This document shows, piece after piece, positions 1 to 10,600 of a stretch of DNA of 16,671 bases. The position numbers and the translations under genes were made by a program. Numbering within the stretch: the first letter of the stretch is position 1; every line of letters begins with the position of its first letter. The notes below the pieces were generated by a model. It did no database searches, was not told the origin of the DNA, and was given only the letters and a program-made list of their open reading frames with translations. Origin of the DNA: Nephromyces sp. MM_2019 (lineage: Eukaryota > Apicomplexa > Aconoidasida > Nephromycida); assembly GCA_015657535.1 (NCBI GenBank), contig JADHZB010001313.1:9064-25734 (forward strand). Reading direction: 5' to 3'.

Positions 1-40
1 TATATATATATATATATATATATGTGTATGTGTGTGTGTA
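1..40. repeat. (TA)n followed by TG-rich microsatellite at the left edge
   Basis: About 11 TA units and then a TG tract. On the minus strand it follows a probable splice donor at 44, so it most likely lies in the next intron of the rotatin-like gene. The frame happens to stay open through it (Thr-His and Tyr-Ile alternation). Confidence 0.9.
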
Positions 41-3000
41 ATACCAGTATTAGATAATTCTTGTAGATATATACGGATGTGTTTCCATAGTAAAAGTGTT
101 ATTTCTGTACGTAAGGCCTTTTCCTTTGAAAATAGCCCTCTTAACAACCCTCTTAATTGGTCTAGTTTTTTGTGTGTAAATATATCAGAACTACATACAC
201 ATTTATTCAAAAATGTGTGTAAGAAACTAACATTAGAATTTTCATAAAATAATATTAAACATCTTAATTTAAATAGGGTCTCTACACACACTATATCTTC
301 ATTTGGTATACACACATATTTCTTACAAATTGGATACCATACATCTGAAATAAATTGTTTTAATTCTTCATCCCCATTAACACAACATTCATATACAACA
401 TCAAAATTGATAATTTCAAGTGATATTTGAGGCTCATACACACACATTATTTGCCTAAAATAACCTAGTAAAAATGTGTGTAAATCTGAATTGGATGAGG
501 CTAATAAACGTACAAAAAATTCTATAATGGTTAGCTTAGTTGATGATTGTGAATCATTAGATACACATATATTTATAAGATAATTAAATAATATATTCAT
601 TTGCCTCTTGTGTGTGTGCTGATTTAAATCAAATAATAAGAGTGTGTGTGCAAGATAGGCTGGTTGTTGTAATATACTTATATTTTCAATCTGTTCACTC
701 ATAAGCTGTGTATATATGTGTGTTAAATAACTTGAAATTCTGTATACATATATATATATATATATATATATTTATATGTTATATAATAGAGTTGGATTTG
801 TGTGTGTATGTAGTTCACATAATTATTTGTGTGTAAATTTTTGTTTGTAGCTTGTGGTGTGTAATTTTTGGTGTATATTAGATTGTGTTTATTAGGTTGT
901 ATGTGTTAGGGATATGAATTAAGCTAATATTTGATTTTTAAAAGAGAATAAATAAGAGGGGTGTATAAATAGATAGAAATCTAGGTTTATATGTATATTA
1001 TATAAATACACATACACACACATACACCTATATATATACATATAATGTGTGTGTATAAAAAATTTTGAATTAACCTATATTGTAAGGATGTTATTGAATC
1101 AGTATAATTTAGCCATTCTATAAGCCTTGTTCGAATTGTAGAATGATTAGGTGTGTGTATAAGGAAATATAATAATAGGCTTGACCATTGATGTGTGTTG
1201 TGTGTAACCCAACTTTGATAAATGTGTGGTGGTAAAAAGTTTAAAAATAAATAAAAAAGCTTTACAATATCTAATTGATTTTGATTAATAGGTTGTTTGT
1301 GTGTAGAAATAATCGTTTCCAAAATTGTATTGTCAATGTTGTGATGTTTTGTTTCATATGAACTTAACCAATTTGTTATTATATCCACATTGTGTGTAGA
1401 ATGATTTGATTTCTTATGTGTTATAATATCTATAAATAATATGTATATAAATGTGAGTGAGAAAAATATTATAAATTTTATATCTATACATTATGTTATA
1501 TAGGAGGTGTGTGTGTAAAAAATATTTGTGTTTCATTTTATTTATTTATCAAGATATATTTATGTGTGTGTAAGAAATGTTTGTGATATATCATAACTAT
1601 TTATTCTGATATATTTGTGTGTGTGTAAGAAATATTTGTAGAAATAATTAAATATATATATAATATATTTAAGATCTAGATCATGAGAAAAGAAATATAT
1701 AAATTACATATTCATAAAGTATACTTTTGTTAATTATTATTAAAACACGTATATTTATTATATATATATATATACATATATAATCACAGATCATAAAATA
1801 TGTGTATTTGTTTGTATGTGTGTGTGTAAGTGTGTGTGTATATGTGTATGTATGTGTGTGTGTAAGTTTGTGTGTAAGTTTGTGTGTAAGTTTGTTTGTA
1901 GGCATGTGTTTGTGTGTATGTCTATGTGTGTATGTCTATGTGTGTTTGTGTGTATGTCTATGTGTGTATGTGTGTATGTCTATGTGTGTATGTCTATGTG
2001 TGTTTGTGTGTGTCTATTTGTGTGTATGTTAATATACCTGGGTAATATTGTCCAAATATGGATAAGATAATTTTTCCATATGAGTTCCATTGTGTCAAAT
2101 CAGGTGTAAAAGCGTGTATATTTGTTGGATGATTTAATATGTGTGTAATGTTGTTTAAAACAATAAAAATAAATTCGATGAGTTTATTTACAAAAAATAT
2201 GTGTGTAATAGTGCTGTCCAAGAGCTTAAGAAGTTTATCGATTAGTTGTAATAAATATTGATAAAATGTGTATAGTTTTTTTGAATCATCCAATGACCAT
2301 GGTTCGATTTCGAAATATACACATTGCTCCTTAAATGTGTATAACCACTGAAAATCAAAAGATATATATATAATTAATTATACATTATACAATAAATGAA
2401 AATTTCTTTATTTGAAATAGTGTGTAATATATATGATATGAGATTCATCTACATAGATTTGAATTCAATTTATATATGAGGATAATAAATTAAATATATA
2501 CATACACATATTCAATTGACTCTATGTGAATAACAAATAGAGTATTAGTATATAATATGATAGATCTTTGTATATAGCAAGTTGTATATGATTTTATAGT
2601 AAATGTGTGTAGCTCAATTTTTCATACTATGTTTGTATAACAAAGTGGTATTATACATCTATGTTTGTATATAATCTCAGATATTAAATGGGTATGAGTA
2701 TGTAAGCTCAGGTAAAAGTGTGAATTTTCATCAAACACTTACTTTATTAACATTTTTCAGAATAAGAAATATAGGCCAAAATGTTTCATCAATAAGTTCA
2801 TCATCCTTAGCTTCAATATTTAGCCTATTTATGAGCTCTTTCAAAATATCAGGTGAGTCTAGGATTTTATTTACATCTAATGAATGTGTAATATCCTTAT
2901 ATACATATCCTATGTTATTTGTATGTTTTTCTGATTTATTCTTATTGAGATCATGTGAATTATTAATGGTTGTTTCAGTTCGGTGTGTGTGTGTTTGCCC

Positions 3001-4448
3001 TTCAATGATTTCAGTTCTTTTAATAACTTTATCACTGAAAATATATTAAGGAAAATGATGTTCAAACGTTATTAATGTAAAGTGAATTTACCTTCTTATA
3101 ATTATACACGTCAAGATAGTTAAAGATATCTATAAGTGTAATTTTTAGGGTATGTGTATGTAGATTATGAGCATTAGCTATCATATTCAATGAAATATTT
3201 AGATCTTCTAATTAGTTCAGTTTGATATTTAGAATTAAATTCAATTTTTCAATTTATTGAGTATGGCCTTTAACGATGAATATCTACCTTTTAGTGTTGG
3301 ATGGGATAAACTCATTTGGTATGTTAAGAGTTGTTATGTTATCTGGGATTAGTGTCGATTCGATGTTTTGAATTCCCTTTATGCATCCTACAGTCTCCTT
3401 TGATTTCTTTGTTTTCTGTGGGTTTGGCTCACTTTCTAGGAAAAATAAAATGTACAACTATAATTCTATAATAAGTTTATGTTAAAGTCATTTTTAAATT
3501 ATATCAATTACCTAAGAAATGTAGGCATGACACTTGAACTTAGTGTATTTTTATTTAACTTATATAACAGCATGGTAGTTAATAAGTATGTAAACTTAAG
3601 TATAGATTATATATATTTGTTTTATGTATCAGAGTTTTCTTCACCTTACCGATTTTCTCAGTGGATGATGTGTTGAAGTGGTCTAATAGCTTTCCAAGTA
3701 ATTCCAAATTATCTTGAAATTTTGGATGGGAGCTCAAGTTATTTAAGAACTCAATAATTGGAGTGTATAAGAACTCTGTTGTTAATTTCGAGCTCCTCTA
3801 AATTGTAATAAATACATAAATGTTTTGATATCCTATTGCGCTTGGATTTTTTTTTATAAGATTTTATCAAAATTTCACTTTTAAAAATTACTAAAGTTTT
3901 ACCAGGCAAATTTCTTGCAAGAACTCAATTGTTGATATAAGCAACTCCAGTGAGTTATCTATATCACAATTTGTGAGCCATTTCAAGACATGTTTTGCCA
4001 TTAAATGAGTGTTTTCCAACATTTCTAAATCAATAATCATGAAATTATATTTTGTTAATAAAGCCTTGATTGAACGATCTCTTATATCTGATATTTCATG
4101 ACCTGAGTAAATATCACCATTGATTATTATATGTTAGCTAATTCATTAAATTGTTAAAAATTAGCATTTTAAAATTCTTATGTTTGAAAAGTTATGTACT
4201 AAGGTTATATTTTGTAAGTTTATACCAAATGGAGAAATTCTTCAAGGTAAATTATAGATTCAAAATATTGAATCATTGAAGCTACTTAAGATAATGTTAT
4301 ACTTTTTATTTTTGTAAATTCCTTTATTTTACTTACCGATTTGATTTATTAAAAGACGAAGAGAAGCCTTAGTAGCCAATTTAGCTTCATTTTCATCTTT
4401 CAAGAATTTTGTTTCAATCCCACATAATTGGGCCTCTTTTTTATCCAT
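1..4448 (-). CDS. Rotatin-like armadillo-repeat protein, N-terminal 753 residues, runs off left edge
   Basis: Rebuilt exons on the minus strand are 4448-4337, 4102-3903, 3797-3650, 3435-3288, 3034-2743, 2347-2038, 1429-1075 and 739-45. All junctions are GT..AG and all phases match. The last exon also stays open to base 1, but a donor (GTATTA) at 44 followed by CA/TA repeats suggests it ends at 45. The start is ATG 4448-4446 with A at -3. Residues 28-110 (LINQIGHEISDIRDRSIKAL, then an alternation of Leu/Ile helices with a KWL motif) resemble the rotatin N-terminal armadillo domain, whose human form has LI-KLGH--EIR-RALKS-L. Rotatin (RTTN; fly Ana3) is a roughly 2,000-residue centriole assembly and basal-body protein, so most of this protein should lie left of the window. 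The rest is Leu-rich and helical, interrupted from residue 203 on by His-Thr and Cys-Val pairs encoded by TACACACA/TGTGTGTA. Another HEAT-type family remains possible. It shares a divergent upstream region with the plus-strand gene at 5545. Confidence 0.62.
740..1074 (-). other. Rotatin-like gene, intron between exons 1429-1075 and 739-45 (335 nt)
   Basis: Donor GTTAATTC at 1074 and acceptor GTATACAG at 740; the flanking phases (2 and 2) agree. The intron holds a (TA) run at 748-771 next to the acceptor and scattered TGTGTGTA (plus strand) motifs. No coding content is evident. Confidence 0.6.
748..771. repeat. (TA)n microsatellite
   Basis: Uninterrupted TA run of about 12 units. It lies just upstream (in the sense of transcription) of the 3' splice site at 740 in the rotatin-like gene, where a pyrimidine tract would normally be expected. 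Confidence 0.95.
1507..1672. repeat. 55-bp imperfect tandem repeat, about 3 copies
   Basis: Each unit begins with GTGTGTGTA followed by A-G-AAAT-TTTGT and an AT-rich tail ending in GATATATTT. The unit's TA landmark recurs at 1516, 1571 and 1626, a constant spacing of 55 bp. Copies 1 and 2 match over most positions; copy 3 decays into a TA run. Confidence 0.75.
1803..2029. repeat. TG-rich minisatellite cluster
   Basis: The plus strand shows TGTGTGTAAGTT repeated about three times (near 1857-1890), then a TATGTCTATGTGTG-type unit repeated many times up to about 2029. The long open frames across it are products of the repeat (VCVCV or THTHT peptides), not genes. Confidence 0.9.
2348..2742 (-). 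other. Rotatin-like gene, 395-nt intron
   Basis: Donor GTAAGTG at 2742 and acceptor ATTTTCAG at 2348, phase 0 on both sides. The content is AT-rich with a few TA runs and isolated GTGTGTA motifs. I see no coding exon in it. Confidence 0.6.
3092..3207 (-). other. Candidate cassette exon inside the rotatin-like gene that would shift the frame
   Basis: This 116-nt stretch has an acceptor (CTAATTAG) and a good donor (GTAAAT), and one frame is open for 38 codons with plausible helical content (for example ITLIDIFNYLDVYNYKK). That frame needs phase 1 on entry and leaves in phase 0, whereas the upstream exon ends in phase 2 and the downstream exon needs phase 2. Skipping it joins 3288 to 3034 in frame. 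It is therefore either intronic by chance, an alternative exon that disrupts the reading frame, or coding sequence that has suffered a frameshift. Confidence 0.35.
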
Positions 4449-5544
4449 CTTTGTATAAGTTATGTCATCCAGAAACTTCACTCAGAAAATGTTCCAGAAA
4501 TGTTGTAAATAAGTAACACGATAAGGTTAGAAATGGATGGGAGTAGATGAAGTTGAGTTAGATTTCAAAAATGGTCATATTATGGTTAGAAGAGGGACAC
4601 GCTACTTAATATTAATCCAAATTTATTAAATTTATTGGAGTAATCAGGATTTCTATACATAAGACATTAGGTCTACATTTCATCAGTTGTTATTTAAGAT
4701 CCTGAAAACATCCGAAAACATAGGTTTATGGTGAATAATAAGATGAATGTTTTAGCTTCGAAGAGAAATTTCTACCTCGAAGTTCAGTGTTTATTATAGT
4801 TTTGATCTTTTTATCCCAACTCATTTAAATTGCAAACTATATATAATTAATTTTACCATTTTAATTCTAGTGTATTGCTTTAAAATAGGCGTACCATTTC
4901 TAGAATGCTCCCTTAGGACCATGTTTACAATTTCAAAACTAGATGTGTAATGTCATAATAATGAACAAAAACCAAAATCAGAATTACAGTCTAGATAATT
5001 ATATAATATTTATCTTGTAATGAAGCTTTGACGATTCAGTGTTACAAAAGTTCTATGTTATCTATTGTTTCCGAAAAATTGCTTTAAGCTTAAACATCTC
5101 CTATAAAAGTGTTGCTGCAAATTTCGAATTTTTCAATTAAAATGTATTTGTGTTATTATAAGCATCTTTCTCAAGAAATATAAATCTAACTTTATATTAA
5201 GTGTTGATTAAGGTTTTATAAACAAAAAGATAGTTGTAAAATTTAACTCGAACAAGAATTATTCAATAGGGCTAAAAGCTAAGAGAATTTAAACAATTTT
5301 TAATTTAATAAAGGTAGAGTTAAAACTCATAATAATTCAATGGAAATAATATAAGCCCCATTTTAGAAGTCAAAAAATAAAAAGGGAAAAGCCTAAAAAA
5401 TTTTGTTATAATATAAATAGCTACACAAATGGCTTAGAAACTACACCGTAATTACACTCTAATATGTTTTTAATTTTTCACGGGTTATAAATTTTTTGCA
5501 TCAGAAATAATTATTTTCATTACATTAAAGCATTGAATTTCATA
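4449..5544. other. Divergent intergenic region between the rotatin-like gene and the DUF4708-like gene
   Basis: About 1.1 kb of AT-rich sequence without microsatellites or open frames worth reporting. It must hold the 5' leaders and promoters of both flanking genes, which point away from each other. I could not recognise a specific promoter motif. Confidence 0.7.
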
Positions 5545-7393
5545 ATGGTACGAGCTAGAAAGGATCCATCGTTATCTATACCTAAAACCAAATCAAAAAG
5601 AGCAAAATCCGTGGAACTAGAAAAAAATAATGTTCCTGTAGGAGATATTGAAAAGCCAATTGTTTCCCAATGCGCAGTAAATTCAGAAAATCAATCTAAA
5701 AAACGAAAGTGCTGCAAATCAAATGCACCAAGTAATTTAACGCTTTTATAGTAATAATAGAACAAAAACATTATTAAATTATGCTAGAACAAAAAGTAGA
5801 AACTCAAATGGTGATGCAAGATCGAGAAAATGTTCTACAATCTCCATCACATAGTAATTAAGTCAAATTTCTGAACTTAAAAATAACTAATTCAATCCTA
5901 AAGAATTTCAAATTAGTTGTCAATGGAAATTAACATTTCCATTTGAAATGAAAGTTATCACAGCATCTTTCCTTCCCAAGTATTACCTATTTTTGCTATC
6001 TATTTTCAATAAATGTTCAAAATTTCTAGAAGTAAATTTAAAAAAGAAAATGGCTTAATACTTAGGAGGCCTGACCAAATATTACGACTTATCATGGTAG
6101 TTAATTTTATTGCTCTTGATTGCATTGATTTAAATTGCTTTCATAGATTAAATCAAATTATAGAATCCTGGGATATCCAATGGACAACAAATCAATAACA
6201 ATATGCTACCAGGAAAAAAAGGCCTGGAATGAAGTTAAAAATTTAGTGCTCAAAGAGTTTAGTGTTAATCTAAATGTTTTTTCTGTAAGTAAATAAAATA
6301 TATTCAGAATGGAAAAATCTCTTGCTAGGAAAAATCCTTAAAAGATAAAAGTGATGTTAACGTTTCTAAATTCCGTGATTTATTGGAGTTTTCACTGTAA
6401 GTTAATCTAGATTATTGCTTTAATTGAGCTTGATAAAATAAAAATTCCAGGTTAACTAGTTTGGGTGCATCTGGAGATTGGATATTCTTTCATGATACTG
6501 ATGAATTGGTGAAAGTCAAACAAACGCTTGAAATTTAAATTTCACGTTTTTATTGTGCAGTTAGATTCAAAATCTTTATCTCTTGATATAAATAACGAGT
6601 CAGTAATATATATTGCTAGTAAAAGCATAAATTAGTAGCCTATTCAAGGACGCATTTTAACCAATCAGCTTTGAGGGCAAGGATTGAAGAACTACAAATT
6701 TTTGAAAAGTCTAAAACTAGCTCTACTATTGGCTTTAGAATCTATTTGTTTCCTTCAGTTTACAGAGTACTACCTCTATTGGTAAAAGTTTAAATTATTT
6801 CATAGAACAAAAGTAAATTGGTTTTTGACACTAGCATTCAAGCATTAATAGAGTGGCATATTGCCTGCCTCGTTGTGCTGCACAGGCAACAGTGTTATCA
6901 ATCTCAGATCAACCACCCAGTAATCAAAGCTTTCAGGATTATGATTCATTTCAAAATTACTGGTACATGGTTTACAAATAAAAAATTAGTGAAAACAAAT
7001 TTTTCGAAAGGTTCTATTTACATGGATATAAGCTTTCAACAGAACCTAATGGGCCCTTGAGGAAATTTGTTAATGTTTCATTTTCTAATGCTATTAAATT
7101 GACCTACCCAATAGGTAGTGTAACTATTTTATAAATTACAAGTCATAAGCACTAAATAAGTGATCATTTATGCTACAGGAACAGTATGGCGTGAAAAAGC
7201 CTTGAAACTTCCAAACATGTCAAAAAAACTAGCTGACCTCATATTTTGCAAAGGGCTAGCATCAATAAAAGACCTAGAAATGTTCAAAAAGGGAAATTTT
7301 TTATTTGATAATTTTAATGATAAAGATGAAAGCTGGAAAGAAAACTTGAATCAGAATACAGACTTCACAATAGCCTCACAATGCTTGGTTTAA
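5545..7393 (+). CDS. DUF4708 / C18orf63-like protein, 425 residues, 12 exons
   Basis: Exons are 5545-5731, 5788-5853, 5904-5979, 6030-6096, 6147-6284, 6329-6396, 6451-6508, 6561-6618, 6669-6781, 6835-6962, 7011-7114 and 7179-7393. They sum to 1,278 nt with every phase consistent. The eleven introns are only 44-64 nt. The start ATG has A at -3 and G at +4. The N-terminus (residues 1-60) is basic, with KTKSKRAK and SKKRK, so nuclear localisation is plausible. From about residue 210 the order of motifs matches what I recall of the human C18orf63/DUF4708 family: LDIN (228-231), a short RARIEELQIFE segment, HSS-x5-YCLP (278-290), SISD..P, F-DYDSFQNYW (about 311-320), L-GY-L, then NVSF...LTYPIGTVWR. 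The function of this family is not established here. The identity is inferred by eye; the gene structure is more certain than the name. Confidence 0.6.
6963..7010 (+). other. DUF4708-like gene intron 10 with two in-frame acceptors
   Basis: The donor GTACAT at 6963 can pair with the AG at 7010 (48-nt intron, normal for this gene) or the AG at 6989 (27 nt). The two choices differ by 21 nt, so the frame is kept either way; the short form would replace Trp with Cys and add seven residues. I chose 7010 because of intron size and because it restores the family's Tyr-Trp. Confidence 0.45.
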
Positions 7394-7662
7394 GGATAAT
7401 TATTCAATTAAGAGCTTTTTAAAAAAAAACAGTTGACAAGTCTCGGAGCTTTTGCTATGAATAAATTCTTTTAATTAAATAGTGGAAGATAAGTATTTTT
7501 ATAATCAACACATTTTTTACTTTTTAAAACAAATCGAAATTTTTCAAATTACAAAATAAAAAAACTATTTGCAAAAGAAAAAGAACTGATTTTCTTATAA
7601 TTTTTACAATGCAAGATGACGATCTAGGTAGCAAGAAGTGGGAGAATATATCGACAAGTATT
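7394..7662. other. Convergent intergenic region (3' ends of DUF4708-like gene and MSH2)
   Basis: A gap of 269 bp between the TAA at 7391-7393 and the MSH2 stop (TGA, minus strand, 7665-7663). It is A/T-rich with several A or T homopolymers and must contain both 3' UTRs and polyadenylation sites. No gene is seen. Confidence 0.75.
7460..7465 (+). promoter_or_regulatory. Possible polyadenylation signal AATAAA
   Basis: A canonical hexamer 67 bases after the stop of the plus-strand gene. In sequence this AT-rich it could occur by chance. Confidence 0.3.
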
Positions 7663-10600
7663 TCATCTTTCTGTCAAATTGGTGTTCGATATCATTTGGA
7701 GCGAATATATGGAGTTGCTAACTCTGTTATAAAATTCATTTTGATCTTCAGCTTGAAAAAGAGTTTGAATCTGACTCTTGAGTCGCTTGAATGGATTTTT
7801 GATATCATCATCATTCATAGTTTGGAAATGTTTAGACGTTTGTAATTTTTCAGCTGATTCTAGTTCTTCAGATTTTTGTTGAGCTTTTTTCACAACCTAA
7901 ATATATAATTAATTATAAGATTTACAGAATCATAATAATTCAGAAAATAAATTACTTCTTCTGGTAAATTTGCCATCTGAGCAACATCAACACCATAGGA
8001 TTGATCACATTGGCCTTCATCAATTTGGTAGAGGAATGTAAGACGTTTATTAGAATCCTTATTATTAACTAGCGCAGATACATGGCTATTTACAGCACCT
8101 TCATACTCTATTTAAAAACATAAGAATTTAAACATTCAATTGAGGTAACTATTTAATTTGAAAAGGCTCTTTTTAATACCTTGAGCAAGCATGCCCATCT
8201 CATGGAAATGTGTGGCAAATAAACAATAGCATTGGATCTTTTCAAGTAAATATTTCGCAATAGCCCATGCAAGACCAAAACCCTAATGAAAAATCATTGA
8301 TTATGAAGTTGTAAAATTAATAACTAAAGAGGAAAATTAATACCTCAAAGGTGGATGTCCCTCGTCCAAGTTCATCTATGATAACAAGGCTAGTTTTATT
8401 TGCGGAATTAAGGATAGCAGATGCCTCCACCATTTCTGCGAGAAAGGTAGAAATACCTCTGTAAACATAAGGAAATAACAAGTTAGTAAAAATCAACAAA
8501 CATGATTATGAATAACTGACTTAAGTTGTATATCTGATGCCCCAACACGACACATTATAGATGAAAAAATGGGGATATTCGCCACTTTACAAGGAACAAA
8601 GCAGCCAATTTGAGCCATGAGAACGCACATTGCAACCTGATAAAGAGATTGAGTATTGAAATTCGAATATTTTACAAATGTTTAAATCCTTTATTTCTAA
8701 CTTGTCTAATATATGTAGATTTTCCTCCCATGTTGGGCCCAGTTATAACATGAAGCCTAGACTTGTCATGAATCATTTCAATATCATTGGGGATAAAAGA
8801 TGTGCAAGTTGCTTGTGCTTCCAAGATGGCATGTCGTGACCCAATAAGTTTCAAAACATCTATATAGAAATTTCAAAATATGAGTTAAAAGGAATATGGA
8901 ATCAACAAAAGATCTTACTATTGTTACTAATTACAGGTCTAATATATACTGAGGGAGCGCTTGAGGCAACAAGAGCGAAAGAAGCTAGGATATCAATAGT
9001 AGCTAATATTTCACTCATATTTTCAAGAGCAGGCCAATAAGTAGAAGCTATTCGGAGAGTCTTCTCAACAAGCTATTTGGAAATAGAGATAAATGAAATT
9101 CATAAGATTCTTTGAATAAATTCATGTCAAACATACAGAGCTTTGAAAGTGATTGTATTCTGAGCAACATTGATCATGTGCTTTTACTAAATTCTTGAAA
9201 GGTTGAGTTGTGAACAAAAATTCAGCTTTATTAAGACGTACAGATTGGATTCCCCTCTGTGACTATATAAGTAAGATTGAAACATAAATGTTTTGTAATA
9301 TAAATCAAACGAGTAGAATTATCAAATTACTTGAATAGATGGATGATCCTTTTTTGTTACTCTAAAAACAAAGCCTAAGGTATTGTCTACTATTATTTTT
9401 ACAATTTCTCTATCTTCACGTGAGGTTTTTGATTTCTTAGAACCACTCTCAAATGATACAGAGTCTTCAAACTGTATATATATTATATAATGTAAGATTT
9501 AAACAGGATTTATGTTAGCTTACATCAGATCTAAATTTCTCCATTTGATTAAGAATTCTTTCCTTTTGATCAGATAATTCTTGTAGTTTTGGGTCGAATG
9601 ATGATGAAATAACATATGTTCCTTTTTCAGCTTCCTAGATGAAGATATAAGAATTATAGTTTTAATATTATGTAGAATTAAGGTTATATATATATATATA
9701 TATATATAAATATCTATAGTATATGGTATTCATTATGTTATTGGTACTTTTTGTATTTTAATATCGGAAAGTATATATAACCTTCAAGTCTATTGTGTGT
9801 TCTACTAATTGGAGGAATGGCTTAAATCCTTCCAATGTCTCAGAGAGTGGGTGAGTGATTAATTTAGATAGGCTATTACTATGAATACCATCATAAGATT
9901 GCATACTTTGAAGGAGGCCTTGTGCCTCTACCACACAATCATAAAGTTTAACAATATCTTCTAATTGTATCTTGCTTTTAGAAGGGGATAATCCACTGTT
10001 TAAACTATGAAATTTCCCAAGTAATACATCTAAATCTGGTACCTTCTTTAGATGGTTAGCATGGATATTAACACGAAAATCATGGTCCTGAGAAAATTAT
10101 GTAATCAAAAAATAATTTTTAATGTTTTCTGAGTTCTATAAATATGGGTAATTATTCTTAACTTAACATAAAGTTAAGTGATTGAAATCATATAAGATGG
10201 TTAGTATCAATGCAAATTATATATAATTTATAAATAATCCACATATAATCAATACAATCAATATATTTAATATAAACTATATAAAATGAATACAATCAAC
10301 ATATAATCAATACAATCAATATGTAATTAACATAATCAATATAAAATAAAAACAATCAGTATGTAACAATCAGCATATAATCAATACAACCAACATATAT
10401 AATCAACACAATAAATACAATTAAAGTACTAGCCCCAGTTACATTCTAAATGTTCATTATATATGTATATATATATTTATATATACCTCTAAGAGTAATT
10501 CAACAATATCAAGCCTTATTGAAATTTCTTCTATATCTACAAGTGGCTGTGAAATCCACATCTCAAGTCGACGTGAGCCCAACTGAGTTTTACATTTATT

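Larger units (their letters stand above)
1430..2037 (-). other. Rotatin-like gene, repeat-inflated intron (608 nt)
   Basis: Donor GTATATTA at 2037 and acceptor ATTTATAG at 1430; both flanking phases are 1, giving a split Asp codon. Nearly all of it is repeat: 55-bp tandem units (1507-1672), a (TA) tract near 1760-1775 and TG minisatellites (1803-2029). On the transcribed sense these are CA repeats. A further small exon inside cannot be ruled out, but the phases do not require one. Confidence 0.55.

Noticed and set aside
1802..2070. Long plus-strand and minus-strand open frames with VCVCV or THTHT peptides
   Set aside because: They are produced by TG minisatellites, exist in several frames at once, and lie in an intron of the rotatin-like gene.
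2720..3049. Plus-strand open frame of 109 codons
   Set aside because: It is the antisense of the rotatin-like exon 3034-2743, which has proper splice sites and matching phases on the minus strand.
6013..6198. Single-exon plus-strand frame starting MFKISRSKFKKENGL
   Set aside because: It reads through two introns of the DUF4708-like gene; the spliced model keeps part of this frame and explains the flanking sequence.
6619..6638. Ultra-short 17- or 20-nt intron in the DUF4708-like gene
   Set aside because: The same donor pairs in phase with the AG at 6668 to give a 50-nt intron, which fits the other introns of the gene.
6818..7060. Single-exon plus-strand frame of 80 codons
   Set aside because: It overlaps exon 6835-6962 in another frame; the chosen frame contains the family motifs (YCLP, FQNYW) and splices in phase.
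7609..7845. Plus-strand open frame of 78 codons
   Set aside because: Antisense of the last MSH2 exon.
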